Positions 18,089 through 29,361 of a DNA stretch of 64,000 bases are shown one piece after another. The position numbers and the translations under genes are program-made. How positions within the stretch are numbered: position 1 is the first letter of the stretch; each line of letters starts with the position of its first letter. Source of the DNA: Cellulomonas sp. JZ18 (GTDB lineage Bacteria; Actinomycetota; Actinomycetes; Actinomycetales; Cellulomonadaceae). The stretch covers positions 3,410,001-3,474,000 of the forward strand of contig NZ_CP045245.1 of the NCBI RefSeq assembly GCF_009720485.1. The letters are read 5' to 3'. Under the pieces are notes generated by a model, which had not been told where the DNA came from, searched no databases, and was given only the letters and a program-made list of their open reading frames with translations.

Positions 18089-20266
18089 AAGGACCGGCGT
18101 CGGGAGCGGCGCCCACTCGATCGACGCCCCGTGCAGGACCTGGTAGGCGAGCGCGGCGGCCGCGACGAGCGCCAGGACGACGACGACCAGCGCACCGACC
18201 CAGCCGGGCGCGACACCCGCCAGCGCGCGCCGGGCACCGGTGCGCGTCATCCGCGACAGCGGCCCGAACCACAGGACGAGGACGACGAGGAGCACGCCCG
18301 CCCCGACGACGGCGGACGCCTCGGGCCCGGACGGCGGCTCCCCCGGCGTGGTGCCCGCGAGCACCCACCGCCCGGAGGCGAGCAGCCACCACGCGACCCC
18401 GCCGGCGATCACGCCGACGCTCGCGCTGACCAGGAGCGACGGCAGCAGCCCCACGACCGCGCGCAGCAGGTGCCAGGGCGTCGCCACCACGGTCAGCGGC
18501 ACGTCCGAGCGCCGCACCCCCGCCCGCTCCCGCCGCCCGTGCATCGACTCGACCGCGCACCCGACGGTGCGCACGACCACGAGGAGCAGCAGCACCACGA
18601 CGAGGGTGGCGCCCGGTGCCACCGCACCGGCGGCGCCCACGAGCACCGCGAGCGCGAGCAGCGTCCCCCAGCGGCGGCGCGCGGGCGGGCGGACGTAGCC
18701 GGAGCCCTCCGTGACCGGGCCCTCGGAGCGGTCGAGGTCGTCCTCGATCCACCCGACGCCGTCGGGGTCGTCGTCGGCACCGGCGTCGTCGCGCTCGCCG
18801 TCCCACCCGTCGTCGTCCCACCGGTCGTCGTCCCACCGGTCGCCGTCCCACCGGTCGCCGTCGCGCGCCGGGTCCCCGGCCGGCGTCGCCGGCCCGTCCC
18901 CGTCGACGCGGCCGGCGCCGACCGGGACGGCGACCGTGCGGCCGTCGTGCACGGGCGCCTCGGGCGGGCCGACGGCCGTCGTCCCGGCGCTGCGCGGCGC
19001 CGCCGGCAGGACCGTCGTCGCGGCCGGCTCGTCGGCGTCGCGGCCGTCACCGTCCGGGTCGTCCGGGCCGTCGAGGTCACGCTCGTCGGTGTCGTCGCGG
19101 TCGCGCCCGTCGCCCGCGGCGTGCGCGCCCAGGGCGGCGGCCGCCGCGGCGGACGTCGCGAGCGCCGTCGTCGGCACGACGTCGGGGCCGTCGGCCGGCA
19201 CGGCGGTCGTCGGCACGTCGTCGCGGCCCAGGTGGGTCGTCGCCACGTCGTCCGCACCGGCGCCGTCAGGGCCGCGGTCGGCGTCCTCGTCCGGCACCTC
19301 GTCCGGCACCTCGTCCTCGTCCGGCACCTCGTCCGGCACCGCGTCCTCGTCGTCCGCACCGTCCGCGTCCTGCTCGTCGCCCGGCAGCGCCGCGGCACCG
19401 CCGACGGCGAGGGCCGCCAGGACGGCCGCCGCGTCCGAGCCGGCGGGCAGCTCACCCTCGTCGGCGACCACCCGCAGCGCGGCGACGACGTCCTCGGGGT
19501 CGGTGCGCTCGCCCGGGGCGGGACGCAGCGCACCGGCGACGGCGGCGGCGGTCAGCGGGCCGACCCCGTCGAGGTCCACCTGCCCGGAGCGGGCGCGGGC
19601 GAGCACCGCCTCCACGGGCCGGGACCCGAACGGGTCGCGCCCGGTCGCCGCGAACGCCAGCAGCGCGGCCCAGCCCCACAGGTCGGTGGCAGGGCCGGGC
19701 TCGCCGCCGTCGAGCAGCTCGGGCGCGAGGTAGCCGGGCGTCCCGAGCACGAACCCGGCGGTCGTCAGCGTCGCGTCGTCGTCGACGCCCTGCGCGAGAC
19801 CGAAGTCGATGAGCACGGGCCCGTCGTCCGTGAGCAGCACGTTGGACGGCTTGAGGTCCCGGTGCACGACGCCCGCCGCGTGGACCGCCGCGAGCGCCGA
19901 GCGCAGCCCCTCCGCGAGCGTGAGCAGCGCGTCGGGGTCGAGCGGCCCGTCCGTGCGGACGCGCTCGGTGAGCGTGGGACCGGCGACGAGCTCGGTGACG
20001 ATGAACGCCTCGGTCGAGTCCGCCTCGGCGTCGAGGACGGCCGCGACGGCCGGGTGGCGCAGCCGCTGCAGCGCCGCGACCTCGCGCAGGAGCCGCGCGC
20101 GCACGGCCGCGTCGGCGCCCACGTGCGGGTGCAGCAGCTTGAGCGCGACGGCCGTGCCGCCGCCGTCGACCGCCCGGTACACGGTGCCCATCCCGCCGGA
20201 GCCGAGCGGCGCGACCACCGTGTACCCGCCGATCTCCGACCCCGGCGTCAGGCCGATCCGCTCCAT
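18077..20266 (-). CDS. Serine/threonine protein kinase with acidic repeat linker and C-terminal membrane domain
   Basis: Residues about 10-265 form a Hanks-type kinase. It shows the glycine loop [13 protein letters not shown], invariant Lys in VALKLLHPH, catalytic loop [16 protein letters not shown] in LIDFGLAQ, and [12 protein letters not shown] linker of about 250 residues is very Asp/Glu/Pro-rich with repeats ([19 protein letters not shown], and RWDDDRWDD with 15-bp DNA repeats near 18793-18860). The last 220 residues hold about four membrane helices. PASTA domains are absent, so it is not the usual PknB. ATG 20266 is chosen because the kinase fold begins just after it. It is divergent from otsA. 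Confidence 0.88.
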   Translation of the reverse strand: MERIGLTPGSEIGGYTVVAPLGSGGMGTVYRAVDGGGTAVALKLLHPHVGADAAVRARLLREVAALQRLRHPAVAAVLDAEADSTEAFIVTELVAGPTLTERVRTDGPLDPDALLTLAEGLRSALAAVHAAGVVHRDLKPSNVLLTDDGPVLIDFGLAQGVDDDATLTTAGFVLGTPGYLAPELLDGGEPGPATDLWGWAALLAFAATGRDPFGSRPVEAVLARARSGQVDLDGVGPLTAAAVAGALRPAPGERTDPEDVVAALRVVADEGELPAGSDAAAVLAALAVGGAAALPGDEQDADGADDEDAVPDEVPDEDEVPDEVPDEDADRGPDGAGADDVATTHLGRDDVPTTAVPADGPDVVPTTALATSAAAAAALGAHAAGDGRDRDDTDERDLDGPDDPDGDGRDADEPAATTVLPAAPRSAGTTAVGPPEAPVHDGRTVAVPVGAGRVDGDGPATPAGDPARDGDRWDGDRWDDDRWDDDGWDGERDDAGADDDPDGVGWIEDDLDRSEGPVTEGSGYVRPPARRRWGTLLALAVLVGAAGAVAPGATLVVVLLLLVVVRTVGCAVESMHGRRERAGVRRSDVPLTVVATPWHLLRAVVGLLPSLLVSASVGVIAGGVAWWLLASGRWVLAGTTPGEPPSGPEASAVVGAGVLLVVLVLWFGPLSRMTRTGARRALAGVAPGWVGALVVVVLALVAAAALAYQVLHGASIEWAPLPTPVLPQR

Positions 20267-20378
20267 GCGCCGCACGCTAGCGGGCGCGTCGCCGCACGTG
20301 GGGGACGCCACACGGGCGACGCAGCCCGGGCGGCCCACCTCGGGGACGACTAGGGTCGGCAGCGATCCCGAGGAGTTG

Positions 20379-21860
20379 ATGCGCGTGCCCTTCGACGTGC
20401 CCGAGGACGGCTACGACCTCGTCGTCGTCGCCAACCGCCTGCCGGTCGACGTCAGCCTGGACGAGTCCGGCGAGCCCACGTGGACGCGGTCCCCCGGCGG
20501 TCTGGTGACCGCGCTGGCCCCCGTGATGGCGGGCGCCGGGGACGAGGGCGCGTGGGTCGGCTGGGGCGGCTCGCCCGACCTCGAGCTCGAGCCGTTCGTC
20601 GTCGACGGCTCGCTCCTGGTGCCCGTGGCGCTGTCGCAGGTCGACGTCGAGCGCTACTACGAGGGCTTCGCGAACGACACGCTGTGGCCGCTGTACCACG
20701 ACGTCATCGCGCCGCCGCAGTTCCACCGCCAGTGGTGGGACGCGTACCAGCGGGTCAACCGCCGGTTCGCGGAGGCCGCGGCACGCCGGGCCGCGCACGG
20801 CGGCACGGTGTGGGTGCACGACTACCAGCTGCAGCTCGTCCCCGCCTACCTGCGCGAGCTGCGTCCCGACCTGCGCATCGGGTACTTCCACCACATCCCG
20901 TTCCCGCCGCTGGAGATCTTCGCGCAGCTGCCGTGGCGCACGCAGGTCGTCGAGGGGCTGCTCGGCGCGGACCTGGTGGGCTTCCAGCGCGCCGGTGACG
21001 CCGCCAACTTCGTGCGCGTCGTGCGGCGCCTGACGGACCTGACGACGCGGGGGCAGGTCGTCACGGTCGGCGAGGGGACGCCGCAGCAGCGCCACGTGCG
21101 CGCCGCGGCCTTCCCCATCTCGATCGACTCGCACGCGTTCGACGAGCTCGCGCGCACGCCCGAGGTGCAGGCGCGCGCCAAGGAGATCCGCGCCGAGCTC
21201 GGCGACCCGGCGCACCTGCTGCTCGGCGTCGACCGGCTCGACTACACCAAGGGCATCCGCCACCGCGTCAAGGCGTACGGCGAGCTGCTGGAGGACGGGC
21301 GCCTGTCCGCCACGGACACCGTCCTGGTGCAGGTCGCGAGCCCGAGCCGCGAGAACGTGGGCGCCTACCAGCAGCTGCGCGACGAGGTGGAGCTGCTGGT
21401 GGGGCGCATCAACGGCGACCACGGCACGGTGGGGCACGCACCGGTGCAGTACCTGCACCAGTCGTTCCCGATGGAGGAGATGGCGGCCCTGTACCTGGCC
21501 GCCGACGTCATGCTCGTCACCGCGCTGCGCGACGGCATGAACCTCGTGGCCAAGGAGTACGTGGCCGCCCGCTCGGACGACCGCGGCGCGCTCGTGCTCA
21601 GCGAGTTCACCGGCGCGGCCGACGAGCTGGTCGGCGCGGTGCTGGTGAACCCGCACGACATCGCGGGCATGAAGGACGCGATCACCTACGCGGTGCACAT
21701 GGAGCCGCGCGAGTCGCGCAAGCGCATGCGCCGCCTGCGCCGGCGGGTGCTCGGGCACGACGTGGCCGCCTGGTCCCAGCAGTTCCTCGCGGCGCTCACG
21801 GCGGTGCCCGCGGGGCAGGGCGCGGCCGACGCGGGCGAGCGGGGCCGGCGCGATGGCTGA
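20379..21860 (+). CDS. otsA: Trehalose-6-phosphate synthase
   Basis: This GT20 enzyme makes trehalose-6-phosphate from a nucleotide-glucose donor and glucose-6-phosphate. The 493-aa product shows [10 protein letters not shown], the [11 protein letters not shown] loop, [40 protein letters not shown] and [15 protein letters not shown]. These cover donor and acceptor sites in the canonical order. ATG 20379 follows GAGGAGT. otsB starts eight bases before its stop, so the two form a coupled operon for trehalose synthesis (osmotic and desiccation stress). Confidence 0.95.
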   Translation: MRVPFDVPEDGYDLVVVANRLPVDVSLDESGEPTWTRSPGGLVTALAPVMAGAGDEGAWVGWGGSPDLELEPFVVDGSLLVPVALSQVDVERYYEGFANDTLWPLYHDVIAPPQFHRQWWDAYQRVNRRFAEAAARRAAHGGTVWVHDYQLQLVPAYLRELRPDLRIGYFHHIPFPPLEIFAQLPWRTQVVEGLLGADLVGFQRAGDAANFVRVVRRLTDLTTRGQVVTVGEGTPQQRHVRAAAFPISIDSHAFDELARTPEVQARAKEIRAELGDPAHLLLGVDRLDYTKGIRHRVKAYGELLEDGRLSATDTVLVQVASPSRENVGAYQQLRDEVELLVGRINGDHGTVGHAPVQYLHQSFPMEEMAALYLAADVMLVTALRDGMNLVAKEYVAARSDDRGALVLSEFTGAADELVGAVLVNPHDIAGMKDAITYAVHMEPRESRKRMRRLRRRVLGHDVAAWSQQFLAALTAVPAGQGAADAGERGRRDG

Positions 21861-22659
21861 GCCGACGCCGACCACGCCCCAGGACGTCGGCGCCCTGACC
21901 GCGCGCCTGGAGCAGGTGCTGGCCGACCCGGCGGCGCGGCCCGTGCTGCTCGCCCTCGACTTCGACGGCACGCTCGCACCGCTCGTCGACGACCCGTCGA
22001 CGTCGGCGATCCTGCCCGCCGGCGTCGAGGTGCTCGCGGCGCTCGCCGACCGGCCCGGCGTCGTGCTGGCGCTCGTGTCCGGGCGCGCGATGGCGGACCT
22101 GCACGCGCTCGCGCAGGTGCCCGCGGGCACGTACCTCGTGGGCAGCCACGGCGCCGAGCGCGCCCGCGTGACCGCCCACGGCCTGGACCGCGACGTGGTC
22201 GAGCTCACCGCCGAGCAGGCGGACCGCCTCGCGGCGCTCGGCGCGCGCGCCGCGGCCGTGGCCCGGGGACGCGACGGCGTGTGGGTGGAGACCAAGCCGA
22301 CGGCCGTCGTCGTGCACACGCGCCTCGCGGAGCGCGACGTGGCCGGCCCCGCGGAGCAGGAGGCGCTCGCGCTGGGACACGAGACGGGCGCCGGGACGCT
22401 GCACGGCAAGGACGTCGTCGAGCTCACGGTGCTGCCCGCGGACAAGGGCACGGCGCTGCAGGCGCTGCGGCACGAGCTGGACGCCCCGGTCGTCCTCTAC
22501 GCCGGCGACGACGTGACCGACGAGCACGCGTTCGCCGCGCTCGGCCCGGACGACCTCACCGTCAAGGTCGGCGCGGGCGCGACGGCGGCGGCCTACCGCG
22601 TCGGCTCGCCCGAGGACGTCGTCGCGGTGCTGGCCGCGGTCGAGCGCGCGACGCGCTGA
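21853..22659 (+). CDS. otsB: Trehalose-6-phosphate phosphatase
   Basis: This HAD-superfamily phosphatase (268 aa) dephosphorylates the OtsA product to trehalose. HAD motif I is [17 protein letters not shown] (nucleophile Asp at about residue 37). Motif II lies in [13 protein letters not shown]. The conserved GSHGAER follows, the Lys is in LPADKGTAL, and motif III is [13 protein letters not shown]. It overlaps otsA by eight bases. Confidence 0.95.
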   Translation: MAEPTPTTPQDVGALTARLEQVLADPAARPVLLALDFDGTLAPLVDDPSTSAILPAGVEVLAALADRPGVVLALVSGRAMADLHALAQVPAGTYLVGSHGAERARVTAHGLDRDVVELTAEQADRLAALGARAAAVARGRDGVWVETKPTAVVVHTRLAERDVAGPAEQEALALGHETGAGTLHGKDVVELTVLPADKGTALQALRHELDAPVVLYAGDDVTDEHAFAALGPDDLTVKVGAGATAAAYRVGSPEDVVAVLAAVERATR

Positions 22660-22919
22660 CCAGCGCACCCGCCGGGTCGGCCGTCCGGGTGGGCCCGCGC
22701 GCCCGTCCGGGCGGCGACGTCCGCCAGGACCGGACGACCCGGACAGCCCGGACGTGGCGTGTGCCATACTGGCGCCGGCCGAGGGGGGTCGTCCCGACCG
22801 CTCCCGGCCTGTGTCAGCGGAGACACCGAGCTCAGCGGGGTGCCAGGACGGACCACGCGTTGACACTCTTCACGACGGATCGTCCGGCACGTACCTGCCG
22901 GTGAAGGGAATGACGGCTC
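22660..22919 (+). promoter_or_regulatory. Leader region of the MsiK-type ATPase gene
   Basis: This 260-base gap contains a -10-like CATACT at 22765-22770, a dyad GTGTC-N6-GACAC at 22811-22826 and a TTGACA at 22860-22865 without a convincing -10 partner. No operator matching a known sugar regulator such as CebR was recognised. A promoter is expected here but its exact position is unresolved. Confidence 0.35.
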
Positions 22920-24047
<1,128 letters not shown>

Positions 24048-24081
24048 CGCTCCGCAGCAGCACCACGCACCACGCACCACG

Positions 24082-24116
24082 ACGAGGCGGGTCCGGTCCG
24101 ACCGGGCCCGCCTCGT
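24082..24116 (+). terminator. Hairpin terminator after the ATPase gene
   Basis: A 10-bp stem (ACGAGGCGGG and CCCGCCTCGT) extended by an inner CCGG/CCGG pairing lies 35 bases after the stop. It is preceded by a short CACCACG tandem repeat at about 24058-24080. Confidence 0.7.
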
Positions 24117-24147
24117 CGCGTCCGGCGCGACCTGAGAGGATCGACGC

Positions 24148-25443
24148 ATGACCGGCACGTCGCAGCGTCTGCAGATCACCGCGGCCAGCCCGGACCCGGC
24201 GCTGCTCGACCTCCCCTGGCACGTCCCGCTCGAGGAGTGGCCGCCCGAGAACCTCGCCGCGCTCCCCCGGGGCATCTCGCGGCACGTCGTGCGCTTCGCA
24301 CGCATGTCCGGCCGGGTCGTCGCGATCAAGGAGATCGGCGAGACCGTGGCGCACCGCGAGTACGAGCTCCTGCGGCAGCTGCGCCGGCTCGACGTGCCGA
24401 GCGTCGAGCCCGTCGGCGTCATCACAGGGCGCCGTGCCCCGGACGGCGAGCCGCTCGAGGCCGTGCTCATCACGCAGCATCTGCAGTTCTCGCTGCCCTA
24501 CCGGGCCCTGTTCAGCCAGTCGCTGCGCCCGGACACCGCGACGCGCCTCATCGACGCCCTCGCCGTGCTCATGGTCCGGCTGCACCTGGCGGGCTTCTAC
24601 TGGGGCGACGTGTCGCTCTCGAACACCCTCTTCCGCCGCGACGCCGAGACGTTCGCCGCGTACCTCGTCGACGCCGAGACCGGCGACCTGCACGACCGGC
24701 TGAGCGACGGCCAGCGGGCCTACGACCTCGACGTCGCGCGGGTCAACATCATCGGCGAGCTCATGGACCTGCAGGCGGGCGAGTTCCTCGACGAGGACGC
24801 CGACGCCGTCGCGATCGGCGACGCCCTCGCCGAGCGGTACCAGGAGCTGTGGAAGGCCCTCACCGAGGTCGAGTCGTTCGGGTACGGCGAGCGCTGGCGC
24901 GTGCAGGCCCGCATCGACCGGCTCAACGACCTGGGCTTCGACGTCGGCGAGCTCGACATCACCACGGACATCGACGGCACGACGGTCCGCATCCAGCCCA
25001 AGGTCGTCGACGCCGGGCACCACTCGCGCCGGCTCATGCGCCTGACGGGCCTCGACGTGCAGGAGAACCAGGCGCGCCGTCTGCTCAACGACCTCGACGA
25101 GTTCCGCGCGGCCACCGACCGGCAGGCGGAGGACGAGTCGTTCGTCGCCCACGACTGGCTCACGGACGTCTTCGAGCCGGCCGTGCGCAGCGTGCCGCGC
25201 GAGCTGCGCACCAAGCTGGAGCCGGCGCAGGTGTACCACGAGCTGCTCGACCACCGGTGGTACCTGTCGCAGCAGCACCACCGCGACGTGCCGATGAGCG
25301 AGGTCGTCAAGAGCTACGTGAAGAACATCCTGCCGACCCGGCCGGACGAGCAGGCCGTCCTCGGCACGCGCGCGGAGGACCTGCGGGACGCCGACAGCGG
25401 CGTGCCGCACGCCGAGCACGACCCCGACCAGCTCATCGGCTGA
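24148..25443 (+). CDS. DUF4032 protein, kinase-like fold
   Basis: The 431-aa product matches the actinobacterial DUF4032 type. The N-terminal 230 residues look like a lipopolysaccharide-kinase/protein-kinase-like fold. There is a Lys in RVVAIKEIGETVAHREYELL and a catalytic-loop-like LAGFYWGDVSLSNTLF, where WGDVSLSN takes the place of HxDxxxxN. AYLVDAETGDL follows, resembling the metal-binding D of DFG. The C-terminal half (about residues 235-410) is the family-specific part, with EVVKSYVKNILPTRPDEQAVLG near the end. It is cytoplasmic and its substrate is unknown. It is probably monocistronic. Confidence 0.8.
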   Translation: MTGTSQRLQITAASPDPALLDLPWHVPLEEWPPENLAALPRGISRHVVRFARMSGRVVAIKEIGETVAHREYELLRQLRRLDVPSVEPVGVITGRRAPDGEPLEAVLITQHLQFSLPYRALFSQSLRPDTATRLIDALAVLMVRLHLAGFYWGDVSLSNTLFRRDAETFAAYLVDAETGDLHDRLSDGQRAYDLDVARVNIIGELMDLQAGEFLDEDADAVAIGDALAERYQELWKALTEVESFGYGERWRVQARIDRLNDLGFDVGELDITTDIDGTTVRIQPKVVDAGHHSRRLMRLTGLDVQENQARRLLNDLDEFRAATDRQAEDESFVAHDWLTDVFEPAVRSVPRELRTKLEPAQVYHELLDHRWYLSQQHHRDVPMSEVVKSYVKNILPTRPDEQAVLGTRAEDLRDADSGVPHAEHDPDQLIG

Positions 25444-25450
25444 GCCACGC

Positions 25451-26440
25451 TCAGACCTCCCGCACCTGCGCGGCCGACGCCGCGTCCTTCGTCCGGTCGT
25501 CCGTGGGCCTGCCCGGCCGCACGAAGAACACCAGCCCGAGCAGGAGCACGCCCACGCCGGCGCAGACGGCGACCAGCGTCGCGTCGGTCGGGGTGCGCCC
25601 GGCGAGGGCCTGGGCCCGCTCGCGCGCGTCCCGTACCTCCGCGACCTGCGCCTCCAGGAGCTCCTGGCGCAGCGTGACGTCCTCCGCGCTGCCCGTCGGG
25701 ATCGCCGGCCAGGTCGGCAGGCACGCCCCGGTCTGCTCGTCCTGCTCGGTGCCGCCTCCGCAGTCGGCCGTCGTGGTCACCACGTCGGGAAGGGTCAGGA
25801 ACGGCAGCGGCAACGTCGCCACGCCCAGCAGCAGGGCCCACACCGCCGTCCGCATCCAGTGCGCGCGCCGGTTCACCGTGACCGTCGACCACCTGCCGAA
25901 GGCGGCTGCCCGGCCGACCACGCGGTCGGCCGTGGACTCCCCGCCGAGGTCGACCCGCACCGGGGCGGCCTGCCCGAGGTACGCCACGTAGCCGGCGGCG
26001 AACGTGATGGCAGCACCGAGGAACATCGCGGGCAGCGCGCCGCGCAGGGGCAACGGCTTGTCGGTGACGGAGAAGGCGAGGGTGAGCGCACCCGTGTAGA
26101 GGGCGAAGATCGCCGTGGCGGACTTCTGCACGGTCTCGGCTGCTGCCGCGGTGCGCTCGAACGCTCCCTGGTACGTCGTGATCATCGACGTGGCGAAGGC
26201 CTGCCGCGAGGCGATGTCGGCCTCGACGTCGAGCGTCGTCAGCTCGCGTCCGTGCGCCCGCTTCGCCGCCTCCTCGGCCGCGGCCGCCGTCGCCGCCTCG
26301 TCGGCTGCGGCCTCCTCGGCCGCGCCCTGCTCCGCCGCCGCCTCCTCCGCCGCGCTGTCGCGCGCGCCGGTCGTGGTCGCGACGTGGTCCCCGGGCGGGT
26401 CGCCGCCCCCTGCGGGCGGCGTGGTGGACGGTTCGCTCAC
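25451..26440 (-). CDS. Four-helix membrane protein of unknown function
   Basis: The 329-aa product has an Ala/Glu-rich N-terminal 60 residues. A soluble segment DVEADIASRQAFATSMITTY follows. Hydrophobic segments lie at about residues 105-125, 133-155, 200-222 and 290-310. An outer loop has two cysteines (TTTADCGGGTEQDEQTGACL), and a coiled segment (LRQELLEAQVAEVRDARER) precedes the last helix. The end is cytoplasmic and charged. Its GTG overlaps the stop of the small gene upstream by four bases, so they form an operon. No family was recognised. Confidence 0.65.
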   Translation of the reverse strand: MSEPSTTPPAGGGDPPGDHVATTTGARDSAAEEAAAEQGAAEEAAADEAATAAAAEEAAKRAHGRELTTLDVEADIASRQAFATSMITTYQGAFERTAAAAETVQKSATAIFALYTGALTLAFSVTDKPLPLRGALPAMFLGAAITFAAGYVAYLGQAAPVRVDLGGESTADRVVGRAAAFGRWSTVTVNRRAHWMRTAVWALLLGVATLPLPFLTLPDVVTTTADCGGGTEQDEQTGACLPTWPAIPTGSAEDVTLRQELLEAQVAEVRDARERAQALAGRTPTDATLVAVCAGVGVLLLGLVFFVRPGRPTDDRTKDAASAAQVREV

Positions 26441-26628
26441 CGCTCCTCACCGCCGTCGTCGGCGCGCTCGGCGAGGTCGAACTCGGAGGTCGCCGGCCAC
26501 CGCATGCCGTCGTCGGTGTGCGCGTGCTCACCGCGCAGGTGGACGAGGGTGCCGTCCTCGGCCCTCCAGAACTCGCCCACGGGAACGTAGTCCCGTTCCC
26601 GCATGCAGAACCGCTCGGACGTGGCCAT
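26437..26628 (-). CDS. Small hypothetical protein, partner of the membrane protein gene
   Basis: The 63-aa soluble product (MATSERFCMRERDYVPVGEF, then RAEDGTLVHLRGEHAHTDDG) has aromatic, His and acidic residues and no helix long enough for a membrane. ATG 26628 is preferred to an upstream start because the upstream 24 residues are Arg/Pro-rich. The four-base overlap with the following gene suggests a joint function with that membrane protein. It was not recognised. Confidence 0.6.
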   Translation of the reverse strand: MATSERFCMRERDYVPVGEFWRAEDGTLVHLRGEHAHTDDGMRWPATSEFDLAERADDGGEER

Positions 26629-26742
26629 GCGTGCCCCCCTGGCTCGTGTGGGACGACCAGGGTCCTCCCGCCCCACCCGCGACCACAAGGGACGGGGCAC
26701 CTCGCACGAGGCGGCCCGCGGACGCCGCTGCTCCGTGCGGCA

Positions 26743-26773
26743 GGGCTGCCAGGCCGGTCCGACCTGGCAGCCC
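26743..26773 (-). terminator. Hairpin terminator after rlmB
   Basis: A perfect 11-bp stem (GGGCTGCCAGG and its complement) with a 9-base loop lies just beyond the rlmB stop at 26779. Confidence 0.7.
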
Positions 26774-26778
26774 GGGGC

Positions 26779-27783
26779 TCACGAGGCGCGCTGGCGCGCC
26801 ACCTCGTACAGCGCGATGCCCGCGGCCACGCCCGCGTTGAGGGACTCGACGGCCGACGCGATCGGGATCGACGCGATCGCGTCGCACTGCTCGCGCACGA
26901 GCCGGGACAGACCCTTGCCCTCGGACCCGACCACCAGGACCAGCGGGTCACCCGCGTACGGCAGCTCCCCGAGCGGCACGTCCCCGCCGGCGTCGAGGCC
27001 CACGACGAACAGGCCCGCCTGCCGGTACGCCTGCAGCGCCCGCGTCAGGTTGGTCGCGCGGGCCACCGGCACCCTGGCGGCGGCCCCGGCGGACACCTTC
27101 CACGCGGCCGCCGTGACGCCCGCGGATCGGCGCTCGGGCACGAGCACGCCGTGCGCCCCGAAGGCACCGGCCGAGCGCAGCACCGCGCCCAGGTTGCGGG
27201 GGTCGGTCACGCCGTCGAGCGCGACCACCAGCGGGGCGGCGCCCGCCGTCTCCGCGGCGTCGAGCAGGTCGTCCGGCTCGGCGTACTCGTACGGCGGCAC
27301 CTGGATCGCCACGCCCTGGTGGACGGCGTCGTCGGTGAGCCGGTCGAGCTCTCCCCGCCCGACCTCGAGCAGCGGGTAGCCGGCCTCGGCCGCGGTCGCG
27401 ACGATCTCGCGCGTGCGGTCGTCGGCCTCCAGGCGTGCCGCCACGTACACCGTGGTGACGGGGATGCCGGCACGCAGGGCCTCGAGGACGGAGTTGCGGC
27501 CCGCCACCATCTCGTGCGTCGAGCTCGTCCGGCCGCCGCGCGACCCCGCGGCGCTGCGCGACGCCCCCGCGGCGGGACGGCCGGAGGTGGTGCGCCCGGT
27601 GGTGGTGCGCTTCTCCGCGGCGACCTTGCGCTTGTGCGCCGGGTGGTAGACGCGGTCCTCCGCCTTGGGCGTCGGGCCCTTGCCCTCGAGGGCGCGTCGG
27701 CGCTGCCCGCCGCTGCCGACGGTCGCGCCCTTCTTGGATCCCGCCTTGCGGGTCGCGCCGCGGCGCGAGGAGTTGCCGGCCAT
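26779..27783 (-). CDS. rlmB: 23S rRNA 2'-O-ribose methyltransferase (TrmH/SpoU family)
   Basis: This is a SpoU-type SAM-dependent rRNA methyltransferase. The 334-aa product has a basic disordered N-terminus of about 85 residues ([20 protein letters not shown]), then a substrate-binding domain starting [16 protein letters not shown]. The SPOUT domain has motif 1 [20 protein letters not shown], motif 2 [16 protein letters not shown] and motif 3 [20 protein letters not shown]. It is co-oriented with cysS, 65 bases downstream of it, as is common in Actinobacteria. Confidence 0.9.
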   Translation of the reverse strand: MAGNSSRRGATRKAGSKKGATVGSGGQRRRALEGKGPTPKAEDRVYHPAHKRKVAAEKRTTTGRTTSGRPAAGASRSAAGSRGGRTSSTHEMVAGRNSVLEALRAGIPVTTVYVAARLEADDRTREIVATAAEAGYPLLEVGRGELDRLTDDAVHQGVAIQVPPYEYAEPDDLLDAAETAGAAPLVVALDGVTDPRNLGAVLRSAGAFGAHGVLVPERRSAGVTAAAWKVSAGAAARVPVARATNLTRALQAYRQAGLFVVGLDAGGDVPLGELPYAGDPLVLVVGSEGKGLSRLVREQCDAIASIPIASAVESLNAGVAAGIALYEVARQRAS

Positions 27784-27848
27784 GGGAAGCCCTCCGGTGG
27801 TGTGGTGGCGGGACGGGTGGGTGGCGGACGCCCGGTGCGGCGTGCCGG

Positions 27849-29273
27849 TCAGGCGTGCGGGCGCAGCGACCAGCGCGCACCCGTCGGCGAGTCCTCGACG
27901 ACGACGCCCGCCTCGGTGAGGCGGTCGCGGATGGCGTCCGCGGTGGCGAAGTCGCGTGCGGCACGCGCCTGAGCACGCGCCTCGAGCTGGGCGGTGACGA
28001 GCGCGTCGAGCGCGCGTGCGTACCGGTCGTCGTCGCCGTGCGACGCCCACTGCGGGCTGCCTGGGTCGAGGCCCAGCACGTCGAGCATCGCACGGACCGT
28101 GACCAGGTGGTGCCGCACGGCGTCCGCGGCGTCGTCCGCGAGGGCGGAGTTGCCCTGGCGGATCCAGTCGTGGACGACCGCGACCGCGCGCGGGACGTTG
28201 AGGTCGTCGTCCATCGCCGCGACGAACTCCGCGGGCAGCTCCGCGCCCGCGACGACCTCCGCGGGCACGGCCCCGACGCGCTCGCCCGCCCGGTCGACGA
28301 ACCCCGCGACACGGTCCCACGTCGCCTCGGCCTCGCGCAGGGTCTCGTCGGTCCACTCGAGCATCGAGCGGTAGTGCACGACGGTCAGGGCGTAGCGCAC
28401 GACGACGGGCCGCACCTTCTCCAGCACCGCCGAGACGAGCAGGCCGTTGCCGAGCGACTTGCTCATCTTGGCGCCGCCCTGCGTGACCCAGCCGTTGTGC
28501 AACCAGTACCGCGCGAAGCCGTACCCGGCGGCGTGCGACTGCGCCTGCTCGTTCTCGTGGTGCGGGAAGCGCAGGTCGAGGCCGCCGCCGTGGATGTCGA
28601 AGGTCTCGCCGAGGTACCGGTGCGCCATCGCGGAGCACTCGAGGTGCCAGCCCGGCCGACCCCGTCCGTACGGGGTGTCCCAGGAGGCCGTCGCCGGCTC
28701 CCCCGGCTTCGCCGCCTTCCAGAGGGCGAAGTCGTGCGGGTCGCGCTTGCCCCCGGCACGTGCCTCGTCCGGGGAGTCCACCATGTCGGCGAGCCGCTGG
28801 TTCGTCAGCTCGCCGTAGGCGGGCCACGACCGGACGTCGAAGTAGACGTCCCCCGGACCCGCGACGTACGCGTGCCCGCTCTCGACGAGCCGCGTGAGGA
28901 GCTCGAGCATGGCAGGCACGTGACCGGTCGCGCGCGGCTCGTAGCTGGGCGGCAGCACGCCGAGGGCGTCGTACGCCGCCGTGAACGCCCGCTCGTTCGT
29001 CATGGCCCAGGCCCACCAGGGGGCGCCGGCGTCGGCCGCCTTCGCGAGGATCTTGTCGTCGATGTCGGTCACGTTGCGCACCAGCGTGACGCGGGAGCCG
29101 CAACGTCGCAGCCACCGCACGAGCACGTCGAACGCCACGCCGGACCGCACGTGACCGACGTGCGGCGGCGCCTGCACGGTGGCACCGCACAGGTACACAC
29201 CGACCTCGCCCTCGACGAGGGGGACGAAGTCGCGCACCGTCTGGGTGCCGCTGTCGAACAGCCGCAGGGTCAC
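27849..29273 (-). CDS. cysS: Cysteinyl-tRNA synthetase
   Basis: This class I synthetase (474 aa) charges tRNA-Cys. The HIGH-type motif is in [16 protein letters not shown]. Zinc-site residues are CGATVQ and, later, [14 protein letters not shown] with [15 protein letters not shown], and the KMSKS motif is [13 protein letters not shown]. The C-terminal half is the helical anticodon region, ending [15 protein letters not shown]. An upstream extension of the frame is not conserved. It could also be considered against the mycothiol ligase MshC, but the full length and C-terminal domain favour CysS. Confidence 0.93.
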   Translation of the reverse strand: MTLRLFDSGTQTVRDFVPLVEGEVGVYLCGATVQAPPHVGHVRSGVAFDVLVRWLRRCGSRVTLVRNVTDIDDKILAKAADAGAPWWAWAMTNERAFTAAYDALGVLPPSYEPRATGHVPAMLELLTRLVESGHAYVAGPGDVYFDVRSWPAYGELTNQRLADMVDSPDEARAGGKRDPHDFALWKAAKPGEPATASWDTPYGRGRPGWHLECSAMAHRYLGETFDIHGGGLDLRFPHHENEQAQSHAAGYGFARYWLHNGWVTQGGAKMSKSLGNGLLVSAVLEKVRPVVVRYALTVVHYRSMLEWTDETLREAEATWDRVAGFVDRAGERVGAVPAEVVAGAELPAEFVAAMDDDLNVPRAVAVVHDWIRQGNSALADDAADAVRHHLVTVRAMLDVLGLDPGSPQWASHGDDDRYARALDALVTAQLEARAQARAARDFATADAIRDRLTEAGVVVEDSPTGARWSLRPHA

Positions 29274-29315
29274 CGGCCCAGGCTACCGGCGCGCGCACGC
29301 CCCGGCCGCCGTGCC

Positions 29316-29354
29316 GGGCGCCGGCGACCCGCCCCCTGAGGGTCGCCGGCGCCC
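29316..29354 (-). terminator. Hairpin terminator after the TetR gene
   Basis: A perfect 15-bp stem (GGGCGCCGGCGACCC and its complement) with a 9-base loop lies between the TetR-gene stop (29362) and the cysS start. Confidence 0.75.
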
Positions 29355-29361
29355 GCACGTC

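Noticed and set aside
22860-22865. TTGACA as -35 box of the ATPase gene
   Set aside because: No acceptable -10 hexamer lies 16-19 bases downstream.
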